From: CBDBES01 sp965204465
GTDB lineage: Bacteria; Spirochaetota; Leptospiria; Turneriellales; CBDBES01
Reading direction: 5' to 3'
Length of the DNA: 64,000 bases
NCBI GenBank assembly: GCA_965204465.1
Contig: OZ241995.1
Location: forward strand, 1,116,001-1,180,000
Position numbers and translations under genes: made by a program. Numbering within the stretch: position 1 is the stretch's first letter; every line of letters begins with the position of its first letter. Positions 24,420-32,649 of the stretch are shown here, in pieces. The notes beneath the pieces are model-generated. The model did no database searches. It saw only the letters and a program-made list of their open reading frames with translations, and had not been told where the DNA came from.

Positions 24420-27400
24420 ATGGCTAAAAAAGATATTCCATTAAAAGATCAATCTCAAAGAGACAAAGTTATTAATACGCAAGGGCATTTCTTTATTAGC
24501 GCGGGTGCGGGTACGGGTAAGAGTACAATGATCGTAAGAAAAATCATAGATTTAATTGAAAAAGGTCATATAAGTAACTTTAAAGAATTTGTAGCCATTA
24601 CCTATACGAATAAGGCGGCAGAAGAATTACGCTTTAAATTACAGGAACACATTCACAAAAAATTGAATTCACCTGGGCTAAACCCCCAAGTAATGGAAAG
24701 ATATTCTCAGATCAATAAGGGACTTCATTTTACATTGATTGGAACAATTCATCATTTCTGCACCTATTGGATACGCAAATATTCTTTGGATCTGAATTTA
24801 GACTCTCAATTTAAGATATTAGATGATCTGAATTCAAAAAAAATTTTAGCCGAAGTTTTTTTAGACTCCATATATAGGCTAGAAGTCGCCACAAAAGACC
24901 ATAATTCTTCAAAGGAAGAAAAAGAGATTCATCATATTTTACAGGAATTACTTTGGCATACAAAGGGTAACTCTGAATATATAATAGATAAGCTTAAAAG
25001 CATCCATAGAAATATTCACCTCATAAAAGATGTATCTCCAGATCAATTTCTGATCACCACAAAAGAGAAATTTACACAGGTCAGTAAGATCATCATCCAG
25101 GAACACGTTAAAAATTTTCTGCGTCTACAAAAAATGTATAAAGAACCCTCTACGAAAGAGGAAGTAAAATTTGGGGATTTCTTAAATGAATTGGCTGATT
25201 CTCTGAATACAAAAGATATTTTATCTGGAAAAAAAACATGGGAAGATATAATTGAATTATGCTCTCATGTGTCTTCTACTAGTAAAAGAGGAAGCGCTAA
25301 TTATATAGAGGCAGATCATAACTTTGGCATGGAGGCTGAAGAGATATTTAGATGCATTAAGTTATATACTAAAATGTTTTTAAATAAGAAAATAAATTCA
25401 GTTGATATTGCAAAATTAGGAATAGAGGAAAAAAAATATTTAGAAAGCAATTACCTAAAGAAACATATTATTCTAGATCCTAAAATACTTTTCAATGAAT
25501 ACCTAAGGTTTCTTTGGTATAAGGTATCCCTTTATACAAGAGATCAATTCTGGAAATATAAAGCCCAATATAATTTTCTGGATTATCAGGACATACTATT
25601 AAAAATGAGAGAAATACCAGACTTTAACCTTATATTAAAAAAAGAGCTAAAGTATTTATTTGTGGATGAATATCAGGATACAGACGAACTACAGGCGAAT
25701 ATTTTTGAGATACTATCATCTTTAGGCGTAAATTTTATAAGAGTGGGAGATAGAAACCAGGCAATTTATGGATTCAGAGGTGGAAATCCCAGGCTTTACT
25801 CTACAGAAGAGAAAAAGATGCCTTCTGAAAAATTAGCTTCTCTATTTGTTAATATGAGAAGTCATCCAAATATTCTGGCTTTTATCAATTGGCTGTTTTC
25901 TGGAGGAGATAATGGGTCTATAGGGAAGGGGCAAATAGATGCTCATGAAGATATATTCATCTCAAAATATTTTAATCATTATCAGCCTTTGTATCCATCT
26001 CCCGGATCCTCTATGAAATTTAAAAATGCACGAACAAATATAGAGGCAGGAGTCTGTTTTTCTTTTATTTGTAAACCTGAATATTCAGAAGGTGAGCCTG
26101 GGAAAGTTAAGCAGAGCTCTTATTCTTCCAGAAAAATGGAAGCTATATGGCTAGGTGAAAAGATCAAAGCCATCATGGATGAAAATTCTGAAAAAAAGCC
26201 TAAGATTGGTGTTTTATTCCGGTCTTTTACGACCGCGGATATATATATCGACCAATTTCAAAAAAAAGGCATTTCCTATTCTACATTGAATAAAGTCTAT
26301 ACCAAAGAAGCCTATCCACTGTTTCCTTTATTACACATTTTCAAGTTATTGATCCGGCCTCATGATCAAATTGCATTTACAGGTCTATTACGTTCTCCTC
26401 TAGTAGGATTAAGCGACCCCCAGATAGATGAATTTATAAAAAATAGATACATTAAATTTATAGACCTTAAAAATCCGAATGAAATTTTTAATGAAATTCC
26501 ATTTTCTTCTAAAGTAAATCACTTATTGCAAAAACTACATTTATGTCATAATGAAATATATTCCTCTACTTTAGAAGATATATTTCATCTTGTTTTAAAT
26601 TCTTTTCCTGTCTATGAAATGATACAGATACATAAAAATAGTAATGAATTGAATCTTGCTATTCAAAATATTTTTTCTATTGCCCGGTATGTAGAAAACA
26701 ATACTTTATTCAAAAAAAGATTTCAAGTACTAACCGAATTTACAGAACTAATAGAACAGTATCTGGTGGGAGATGGCAATAAAAATCTTTTTCCAAATTC
26801 TTTGTCAAAAGAACATATTCCGCTGGAGAGTGATGTACAGATCATCACCATACATCAATCAAAGGGTCTTGAATATGATATTGTGTTCTTATGTGATTTG
26901 AATTATGATCTGTTAAAAGCAGAAAAGAATAATATTTTTTATTTTCAGGAAAATGTCCATAATAGGTCCCTTGATTTTTATATGAAAGAAGATATAGCGG
27001 ATAGCCTCATAGATCAATCCAAAACACCATCTCTTTTACGTCAGGAAGAAGCCTTAGAAGAATTGCTTAGACTATTATATGTAGCTCTTACCCGCGCTAA
27101 GTATAAGATATATTTGCCAATTTTGTCGCCTAACAAATCCAATTACTATTCTTATAAGAGATGGATATTACAGGCTATGGAACAAAAATTTGATCCTAAT
27201 TTTATACATAGAATTCCAGATCCGCCTTCTGTTCAGAAAATAAATATAGAGAATGATCTATTCATATATGTAGAAAGTACAATAATATCTTTAGATGAAA
27301 ATATAAATTTACCAGAAGAAGATATTCTTTTGAATTCAGGGCAAAAAAGTAAGTCTCAGGCAGAGATACTTTCTAACCATATGAATAAAGAATGGGAGAG

Positions 27401-28088
27401 CTTTCGTTTCATAAGCCCCACTTCTATTGCATCCATATCCGATCCATTGGATAAACCTTCGGATCAAGAGAATATGTATTATAAAGAAGAAAATATATGG
27501 GAAAGAAATTTATTTCTTATGGGAGTTGAAACAGATCAGAAGAAACTAACGGCAAAAGAAAAAGGGGTTTTGATGCATAGAGTATTGGAATGGACGGACT
27601 TGAAATTTCCCTCTTGGACAGAAGAAATGAATCAATCTCTTTTAAGGATCCACCTAATACCATCATCCTGGAAAGATTTTATCTTTCATTTAGCGGATGG
27701 TCTATTGAATGATTATAAGAACAGTATTCTATACCAATTGATTCAAAAGGGGATATTATTAGGAAAAGAGACTCATTTCTCCATGCTCATGGAACCTAAA
27801 AAGATAGCGACTGGCTATGTGGATCTAATTTTCAGGATTCCTGTAGAAACAAAAATAAAACAAAAAATCTATGCAAAAGGGATCTATTTCATTGATTATA
27901 AATCAAATAAGCAGCCTTCAAAGGATAGCTGGGAAATATTTAGTGAGGTACTCATTGAAAAATATGAAAAACAAATTTCCTTATACAAAAAAGCGTTACA
28001 TCAATTTTTGATCGCACAAAATAAGGGCTCGGAAGAAATTTTTGGGGGGATCTATCACATCCCTTCTGGAAATTTGATCTTGATGTGA
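24420..28088 (+). CDS. addA: AddA/RecB-like UvrD-family helicase-nuclease
   Basis: 1222 residues. Superfamily 1A helicase with Walker A SAGAGTGKST near residue 28, AITYTNKAAEELR, the DEYQDTDE Walker B, GDRNQAIYGFRGG, TIHQSKGLEYDIVFL and LYVALTRAK. The C-terminus carries a PD-(D/E)XK nuclease of the RecB type: GVLMHRVLEW, the FIDYKSNK catalytic core and the YEKQISLYKKAL motif. It would process double-strand breaks for recombination. An AddB partner is not in the window, so the exact subfamily is open. It stands alone between menD and a convergent decarboxylase gene. Confidence 0.87.
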   Translation: MAKKDIPLKDQSQRDKVINTQGHFFISAGAGTGKSTMIVRKIIDLIEKGHISNFKEFVAITYTNKAAEELRFKLQEHIHKKLNSPGLNPQVMERYSQINKGLHFTLIGTIHHFCTYWIRKYSLDLNLDSQFKILDDLNSKKILAEVFLDSIYRLEVATKDHNSSKEEKEIHHILQELLWHTKGNSEYIIDKLKSIHRNIHLIKDVSPDQFLITTKEKFTQVSKIIIQEHVKNFLRLQKMYKEPSTKEEVKFGDFLNELADSLNTKDILSGKKTWEDIIELCSHVSSTSKRGSANYIEADHNFGMEAEEIFRCIKLYTKMFLNKKINSVDIAKLGIEEKKYLESNYLKKHIILDPKILFNEYLRFLWYKVSLYTRDQFWKYKAQYNFLDYQDILLKMREIPDFNLILKKELKYLFVDEYQDTDELQANIFEILSSLGVNFIRVGDRNQAIYGFRGGNPRLYSTEEKKMPSEKLASLFVNMRSHPNILAFINWLFSGGDNGSIGKGQIDAHEDIFISKYFNHYQPLYPSPGSSMKFKNARTNIEAGVCFSFICKPEYSEGEPGKVKQSSYSSRKMEAIWLGEKIKAIMDENSEKKPKIGVLFRSFTTADIYIDQFQKKGISYSTLNKVYTKEAYPLFPLLHIFKLLIRPHDQIAFTGLLRSPLVGLSDPQIDEFIKNRYIKFIDLKNPNEIFNEIPFSSKVNHLLQKLHLCHNEIYSSTLEDIFHLVLNSFPVYEMIQIHKNSNELNLAIQNIFSIARYVENNTLFKKRFQVLTEFTELIEQYLVGDGNKNLFPNSLSKEHIPLESDVQIITIHQSKGLEYDIVFLCDLNYDLLKAEKNNIFYFQENVHNRSLDFYMKEDIADSLIDQSKTPSLLRQEEALEELLRLLYVALTRAKYKIYLPILSPNKSNYYSYKRWILQAMEQKFDPNFIHRIPDPPSVQKINIENDLFIYVESTIISLDENINLPEEDILLNSGQKSKSQAEILSNHMNKEWESFRFISPTSIASISDPLDKPSDQENMYYKEENIWERNLFLMGVETDQKKLTAKEKGVLMHRVLEWTDLKFPSWTEEMNQSLLRIHLIPSSWKDFIFHLADGLLNDYKNSILYQLIQKGILLGKETHFSMLMEPKKIATGYVDLIFRIPVETKIKQKIYAKGIYFIDYKSNKQPSKDSWEIFSEVLIEKYEKQISLYKKALHQFLIAQNKGSEEIFGGIYHIPSGNLILM

Positions 28089-28194
28089 TACTCCAAAAGC
28101 GGCTATCTTTTATTTTGTGGTTGTATTAAAGAAGATGCAAAAATCCCCAAAAGTCATAGAAACTATTGGAATGTATATCCACTTTCTAAATTCA

Positions 28195-29295
28195 TTAAAC
28201 CAATATTTTTCCTGTGATAGATGAATCAGATAGAATCACTTCTGGTCCATCAAATCCATTGAATCTGGAAGAATATACAGAGGTATAAGCGCCGGTACTA
28301 TGGAAATAAATAGTGTCTCCTATTTTAGGGCTGGGAATTTTTACTTTATATAATTTGTCGAATGCATCGCAACTTGGACCACATAGCATAACTTCTTCCA
28401 TCGGGCCACTTCCATTGGAAGTAACTAAATAGTGAATTCCTTCCACTGTTTCTAACATTCCGTTAAATACCCCTGAATTAAGATATACCCACTTAGAATC
28501 TTCTCTATTGGCTATGCCTATTACAGTGGTTGCAAGTGTTCCTGCTGGCCCAACTATATATCTACCTGGCTCGGCGATAAAATGATCAATTTCTATGCCT
28601 TTTTGTTTCCAGATGTTTATGTTTTTTTGAATTTCTTCTGCAATTTCTTTGATATCTGGTATTTTTCTTCCCATATCTATTGGGAACCCCCCCCCTATAT
28701 TTAATATATGCGGAGTTAATTGATATTCATGGCTTATGGATATGGCTTCGTATGTGTTTTGCATAGCAATTCCCCATGTTTCTAATAATTCACATTGAGA
28801 CCCAACATGAAAAGTAATACCGCCTAAAGGGATTTTGTTGTCCTGCATTTTCTTAAAAATATTTCTCCAGAAACGCCTGGGACAGCCAAATTTCTTGCTC
28901 AATGGCCAAAATGCTCCATCATTAGGCACACCAATTCTAAATAGAAGAATGGCCCTATCTTTATATTCCATAAATTTATCCAATTCTTCTTCAGAGTCAA
29001 AAGAAAATATAGATACTCCATTTTGAATTGCGAATTCAATTGCATCAGGATCCTTGATCGGATTTGAGAATATGATCTTTTCTGGCGAAACAGAAAGCTC
29101 CAGTAAATATTTTATTTCCTGATAAGATGAAATTTCAAAGGAAGAATATTTACTCATTAAGAGTTCTATGATACGACTGTCAGAATTTGACTTAATGGCA
29201 TAGGCGATCTGAAAATCAGAAAAGGCTTCCTGAAATTTCTGAAAACTTTTGATCACATCCCTGGAGTTGATCCATAATTTTGCTGATTTTTCCAT
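28195..29295 (-). CDS. Fold-type III PLP decarboxylase (ornithine/lysine/arginine type)
   Basis: 366 residues. PLP lysine in AYAIKSNSD, the HVGSQ block, glycine-rich phosphate site ILNIGGGFP, EPGRY, and the second-subunit CGPSCDAFDKL loop with its conserved Cys and Asp. The length and the CGPSCD loop fit ornithine decarboxylase-like enzymes of polyamine synthesis better than diaminopimelate decarboxylase. The precise substrate cannot be told. A C9 run (28687-28695 on the plus strand) encodes part of the GGG in the phosphate site. Confidence 0.85.
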   Translation of the reverse strand: MEKSAKLWINSRDVIKSFQKFQEAFSDFQIAYAIKSNSDSRIIELLMSKYSSFEISSYQEIKYLLELSVSPEKIIFSNPIKDPDAIEFAIQNGVSIFSFDSEEELDKFMEYKDRAILLFRIGVPNDGAFWPLSKKFGCPRRFWRNIFKKMQDNKIPLGGITFHVGSQCELLETWGIAMQNTYEAISISHEYQLTPHILNIGGGFPIDMGRKIPDIKEIAEEIQKNINIWKQKGIEIDHFIAEPGRYIVGPAGTLATTVIGIANREDSKWVYLNSGVFNGMLETVEGIHYLVTSNGSGPMEEVMLCGPSCDAFDKLYKVKIPSPKIGDTIYFHSTGAYTSVYSSRFNGFDGPEVILSDSSITGKILV

Positions 29296-29307
29296 GAATA
29301 TTTTGTT

Positions 29308-29427
29308 TTAGAACTTTATAGAATAAAGTTCTTTTAAATATTTATCTCTAACGATGTTATAAGCTTGTTTCTTACCGTTACCAATAAGATGCTTAATTTC
29401 TTCATGAATTTTTCCCCAAGTTGGCAT
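29308..29427 (-). pseudogene. Short orphan fragment starting MPTWGKIHEEIK
   Basis: A 39-residue frame with a plausible start. The opening MPTWG-x-I and YNIVRDKYLKEL recall the N-terminus of serine dehydrogenase proteinase-like genes often found near restriction and defence genes; this is from memory. It stops far short of that family's length, so it is most likely a remnant. It lies at the left edge of the restriction island. Confidence 0.35.
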
Positions 29428-29429
29428 TA

Positions 29430-29611
29430 TTTAAAAACTACACGATTACTTTTTATTTCATAAGGGACTTGATTTTCTAAATTGAGATAGTTATTAATAT
29501 TTGAAATTTCTGTAATATTCTTTGAATTTCTTCTTCTTTACTGCATTTCTTTATTTTTTTTGTAGGATTAAATATGTCCATAATTACTTTAAGCAATAAT
29601 TTAAAAAGGCG
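29430..29611 (-). pseudogene. Probable decayed 3' part of the AAA ATPase gene
   Basis: On the minus strand, short open pieces in different frames (MDIFNPTKKIKK, then NYLNLENQVPYEIKSNR) continue in the direction of the ATPase but are not in its frame. This fits a decayed 3' end of that gene. The pieces are too short to identify independently. Confidence 0.3.
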
Positions 29612-30631
29612 TCAAGCATTTTTTTTATTATGGAAATCTTTTTCTTGATTGAAGGAATTTACAACCCCTATCACTCTTTTACAACTGCCCAGTGGTTTCA
29701 CTGTATAGTCTAAAAAAACCTGATTGAAGATTTTATAATCCCGACTGCTTTCGTTGCCTTCAATAAATAAAATTTTATTCCGAGAGCCTAAAATCTCCAG
29801 ATACAACCTTTCTGGTATATCTTCTTTGGGTTTCAATATTTCATAATCCCATCTACCATCTCCTGAATAAGACTTTACCCATATCTTTTCATTTTTTTGT
29901 CGAGTAAATGCGAAATCAATATCATGAGTTAAATACACGAACATACAATCTTCTCGATGGCTTTCTAGTTGATCATACAAATTCTTTACCATTGCACGAT
30001 GTAAATGAGTTTCAGGTTCATCAATAATTATTATTCGGTTTGGTTTGAGACAGACTACCTGCCCGATAATATAAAAAATGTATCGTTCACCATCGCTCAT
30101 TTCAGATCCAGAATAGCCTTCAGATAGTGATACTTTTAATCCTTCTAAAACTAACTTTCTGTGAGTTATTATAGATCCCCAAATACGTTGAACGACATCT
30201 AATTTTGTCTCAGGTACCTTATTATTATCAGTTTGATTATTCATTTTTGTTTTCCTATATTTTATAGAAACGCTTGCTTCTTTGGCAAAAAGTAATTTTA
30301 ATAAATCTTCATAATCATCCATAGAGTGTTTATGTGGAAGATGTTGATCCCGTGGCGAACGATTGCCGTAGCTAGCTTGCGAAATATTCCCTGAAAAAAA
30401 ATCTTTTTCTGCTTCTTCTGGGGATTTCAAACTAAGAGCTTCAGGAATAACTAATAATCTTTGCGCAGGGATAAAAAAAGAATTGTTCTTATTCAGCGCC
30501 TTTAGTTGACTAGCGAATCTGGTTTTACCTGAACCATTTGCGCCAATAATGACAATTCTGTTACATTCTATATAATTTACTTCTGAATTAGTATCCTGTA
30601 ATTTTGGGGGAAGATTTACACGCATAATCAT
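29612..30631 (-). CDS. AAA/ABC-type ATPase with truncated DUF4435-like domain
   Basis: 339 residues. Walker A IIGANGSGKTRFAS near residue 27, signature MSDGERYIFYIIGQ, Walker B RIIIIDEPETHLHR and the switch His in YLTHDID. From ~residue 285 (KILFIEGNESSRDYKIFNQ) it enters a Toprim-like DUF4435 domain, as in OLD-family-like defence nucleases, but stops about 55 residues in, before the expected acidic residues. The start overlaps the stop of the upstream restriction-modification gene by one base, so both were probably expressed together. Likely an inactivated antiphage or restriction-accessory ATPase. Confidence 0.7.
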   Translation of the reverse strand: MIMRVNLPPKLQDTNSEVNYIECNRIVIIGANGSGKTRFASQLKALNKNNSFFIPAQRLLVIPEALSLKSPEEAEKDFFSGNISQASYGNRSPRDQHLPHKHSMDDYEDLLKLLFAKEASVSIKYRKTKMNNQTDNNKVPETKLDVVQRIWGSIITHRKLVLEGLKVSLSEGYSGSEMSDGERYIFYIIGQVVCLKPNRIIIIDEPETHLHRAMVKNLYDQLESHREDCMFVYLTHDIDFAFTRQKNEKIWVKSYSGDGRWDYEILKPKEDIPERLYLEILGSRNKILFIEGNESSRDYKIFNQVFLDYTVKPLGSCKRVIGVVNSFNQEKDFHNKKNA

Positions 30632-32526
30632 TATAGTTTTATTTCCTCACCCCCCCCCACAACCTTAATCTCCTCAGGTGTCAATTCGTAAAGCTCATAT
30701 ACAAGGCCGTCGATCTGCTTGTCGAGGATGTCGGTTTGTTGTTGATATTGCTTCTTTTGGATGGGCGAGGTGGTCTCATGTAGTTTCTTTTGGGTGGTAA
30801 GCATTTGTTCCACGAGAGAGACCATTTTGTCGTGTTGGGATTTTTGGGCGGGGTTGGAGAGATCGAGTACTTTTATTGGTAACTCTTTGACCTGACCAAT
30901 CCTTATTTTAGGGAAAATATCAGTATTCGCTTTAAACTCGCTTTTATAGAAATATTGTAGTACAGTGGAATTTATTATTCCAAGTAAATATCTCAAATTA
31001 ATTTCAGATGAGCGTATACAATAAAGGCTTCTATTTGTTAGTAAACCAGTTTTATTGAAAGTTGCTGTTATTCTATCTCCAGTTTCTCGTATTACTATTT
31101 TAAAATTTTCAAAAATATTCATCTCTTTTTTAAAAGTTTGATAAGTATTTTTGTCAATGAAGCTAATCGAATTTATAGCGTACCTTTTAATATCTTCCCC
31201 AAAGATAATAGGTATTCCTTCACTCACTTTTTTATTTTTACCTATTTCTAAACCACGAGTTACAGAAACTAAATCCTTGAGCTTTTTATATCGTCTGACT
31301 TTAAAACTAATAGGACCATAGCTGTAAATATATCCTTGGTTTTTGAAGTGAACTTGTTTTATCTTTGTTTCTTTAAATTGATTATTTCCCTGCTTGACAT
31401 AGTATTTGATAGAAGGATAGTAATTCTTATTTTTGCTAACTACAATTATAAAAGTTGGCATTTGAACCTCTTTAAAAACACCGTCCCCATAATCACGTAT
31501 GATCTTAATACTAGCTTGTTCAAATAAAAATTTTCTAGAATCTTGATAATTCATTCCCTTTAGAAAAAGACTTGGTATAATAAAACTCAAATAGCCATTC
31601 AAATTAAGGACATTAAACCCTTTTTCTATGAATAGTTGAAAAATATCAAAGAAACCAGTAGCACATTTAAATTGTTTTTTAGCATATTTGATTAAAAAAT
31701 TGTCAAGATTCTCATTTTTCACATAAGGCGGATTCCCGATCACCACATCAAACCCTCCCGGTATTTTCTCGGGCAGATATGCCTGGTCATAACCGACAAC
31801 CGCATGCTTTAGCTTGCGGTTGTCGATGGAGTCTTCGTCATGCTTATGATGATTGTTCCAGACATACTCAATAGCGTTCTTTACATATTTCTCTGTTGAA
31901 AGTTCCGTCTTGTTGGAACCCCTCGCCCAAAGACTGACCTGCCGGCCTCTACCCACAGCCGAAAGCTGAAGCATACGGTTGTGGGTAGAGGAGGAATACC
32001 CCTTCAGGTTTCGGATGATATCAGAGATACTCTCCTGGGCTGTGACAACGACACAATGAACATGATCTGAAAGGACATTGCAGGCCAAAACCCTGTACCT
32101 CTCCCGGATAATCTTCTCTGACAAAGCATCCGCGATGATCTGCCTGCTTTCTAAAGATAGTACCACCGGGTCTTTTACTTGAGTTCCGTATTTCACCATC
32201 TCTTCGCTGATCCTGCTTCCATAGGTGGGCCATGTAATAAGGTAGGTCTTCCAGTCTTGCTGCACCTCTACCCCCTTCATGATTGCAGGAAAGCCTTCGG
32301 GGCCTTCCCAATCAAAGGCATTTACTTTGTGCATATCTTCCGCGCCAAATAGTGACAAATTTTTATCCTTATAGAAATCACTCCCTATCAACGAATTACC
32401 GCATTTGATATTGGTAGAGAGATCGGGCAAGAGCTGGGCTTGATCAAAACGCAAAAAACCCGCTGCGGTCTGTTCACTCTCTCCCTCCATGAGCTTTAAA
32501 AGTAGAGACAGCTTGGTCACCTCCAC
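30631..32526 (-). CDS. Type IIG restriction-modification enzyme, 3' part, with inserted HUH (RAYT/Y1-like) domain
   Basis: Residues 1-87 continue an Eco57I-type methylase (VEVTKLSLLLKLMEGE, NIKCGNSLIGSDFY, FDWEGPEGFPAIMKG). Residues ~88-256 are an insertion resembling REP-associated tyrosine transposases: YLITWPTYGSRI, ACNVLSDHVHCVV with the HUH pair His155/His157, NLKGYSSSTHNR with candidate nucleophile Tyr177, SLWARGSNK and IEYVWNNHHKH. Methylase motif IV then resumes (GGFDVVIGNPPYV), followed by a TaqI-type target-recognition domain to the C-terminus. The true coding frame enters from about 32575, upstream of the listed start. A C9 run lies eight codons before the stop. DNA recognition and methylation would need the 5' part, which is separated by frameshifts. 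Confidence 0.82.
   Translation of the reverse strand: MEVTKLSLLLKLMEGESEQTAAGFLRFDQAQLLPDLSTNIKCGNSLIGSDFYKDKNLSLFGAEDMHKVNAFDWEGPEGFPAIMKGVEVQQDWKTYLITWPTYGSRISEEMVKYGTQVKDPVVLSLESRQIIADALSEKIIRERYRVLACNVLSDHVHCVVVTAQESISDIIRNLKGYSSSTHNRMLQLSAVGRGRQVSLWARGSNKTELSTEKYVKNAIEYVWNNHHKHDEDSIDNRKLKHAVVGYDQAYLPEKIPGGFDVVIGNPPYVKNENLDNFLIKYAKKQFKCATGFFDIFQLFIEKGFNVLNLNGYLSFIIPSLFLKGMNYQDSRKFLFEQASIKIIRDYGDGVFKEVQMPTFIIVVSKNKNYYPSIKYYVKQGNNQFKETKIKQVHFKNQGYIYSYGPISFKVRRYKKLKDLVSVTRGLEIGKNKKVSEGIPIIFGEDIKRYAINSISFIDKNTYQTFKKEMNIFENFKIVIRETGDRITATFNKTGLLTNRSLYCIRSSEINLRYLLGIINSTVLQYFYKSEFKANTDIFPKIRIGQVKELPIKVLDLSNPAQKSQHDKMVSLVEQMLTTQKKLHETTSPIQKKQYQQQTDILDKQIDGLVYELYELTPEEIKVVGGGEEIKL
31794..31825. 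repeat. REP-like palindrome 1 inside the HUH domain
   Basis: Perfect 11-bp arms CGACAACCGCA / TGCGGTTGTCG around a ten-base loop. It encodes the DNRKLKHAVVGYD part of the protein. Its complement matches palindrome 2 at about 22 of 26 core positions. Confidence 0.85.
31946..31991. repeat. REP-like palindrome 2 inside the HUH domain
   Basis: 16-bp arms CCTCTACCCACAGCCG / CGGTTGTGGGTAGAGG with a single G-T wobble around a 14-base loop. It encodes THNRMLQLSAVGRG, directly after the candidate catalytic tyrosine. The arm word GGGTAGAGG recurs at the upstream edge of the insertion (32265-32273). Confidence 0.85.
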
Positions 32527-32649
32527 AGCCTGACGGTCGATGTCTACCCCGTAGATATGACGGGTCAGAATCTTCTTGTTTCATTTTAATGGAAAGACGG
32601 TAGGCATTCTCTCCTGTTTGATAGATATTACCGTCTTTTATATTTTTAT

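Larger units (their letters stand above)
31759..32265 (-). mobile_element. RAYT/IS200-like HUH domain insertion inside the methylase gene
   Basis: The segment interrupts the methylase exactly between the conserved FPAIMKG and GGFDVVIGNPPY blocks, is in frame, and is visibly more GC-rich than its surroundings. The ordered motifs (ITWPTYG, DHVHC, KGYSS, LWARGSNK, YVWNNHHKH) are those of a complete small Y1/RAYT transposase-like fold. It contains two REP-like palindromes (31794-31825 and 31946-31991). Confidence 0.7.

Noticed and set aside
31336..31527. Plus-strand ORFs opposite the restriction enzyme and opposite secA (for example 57407-57795)
   Set aside because: Antisense shadows of strongly conserved coding regions, with no family signal.
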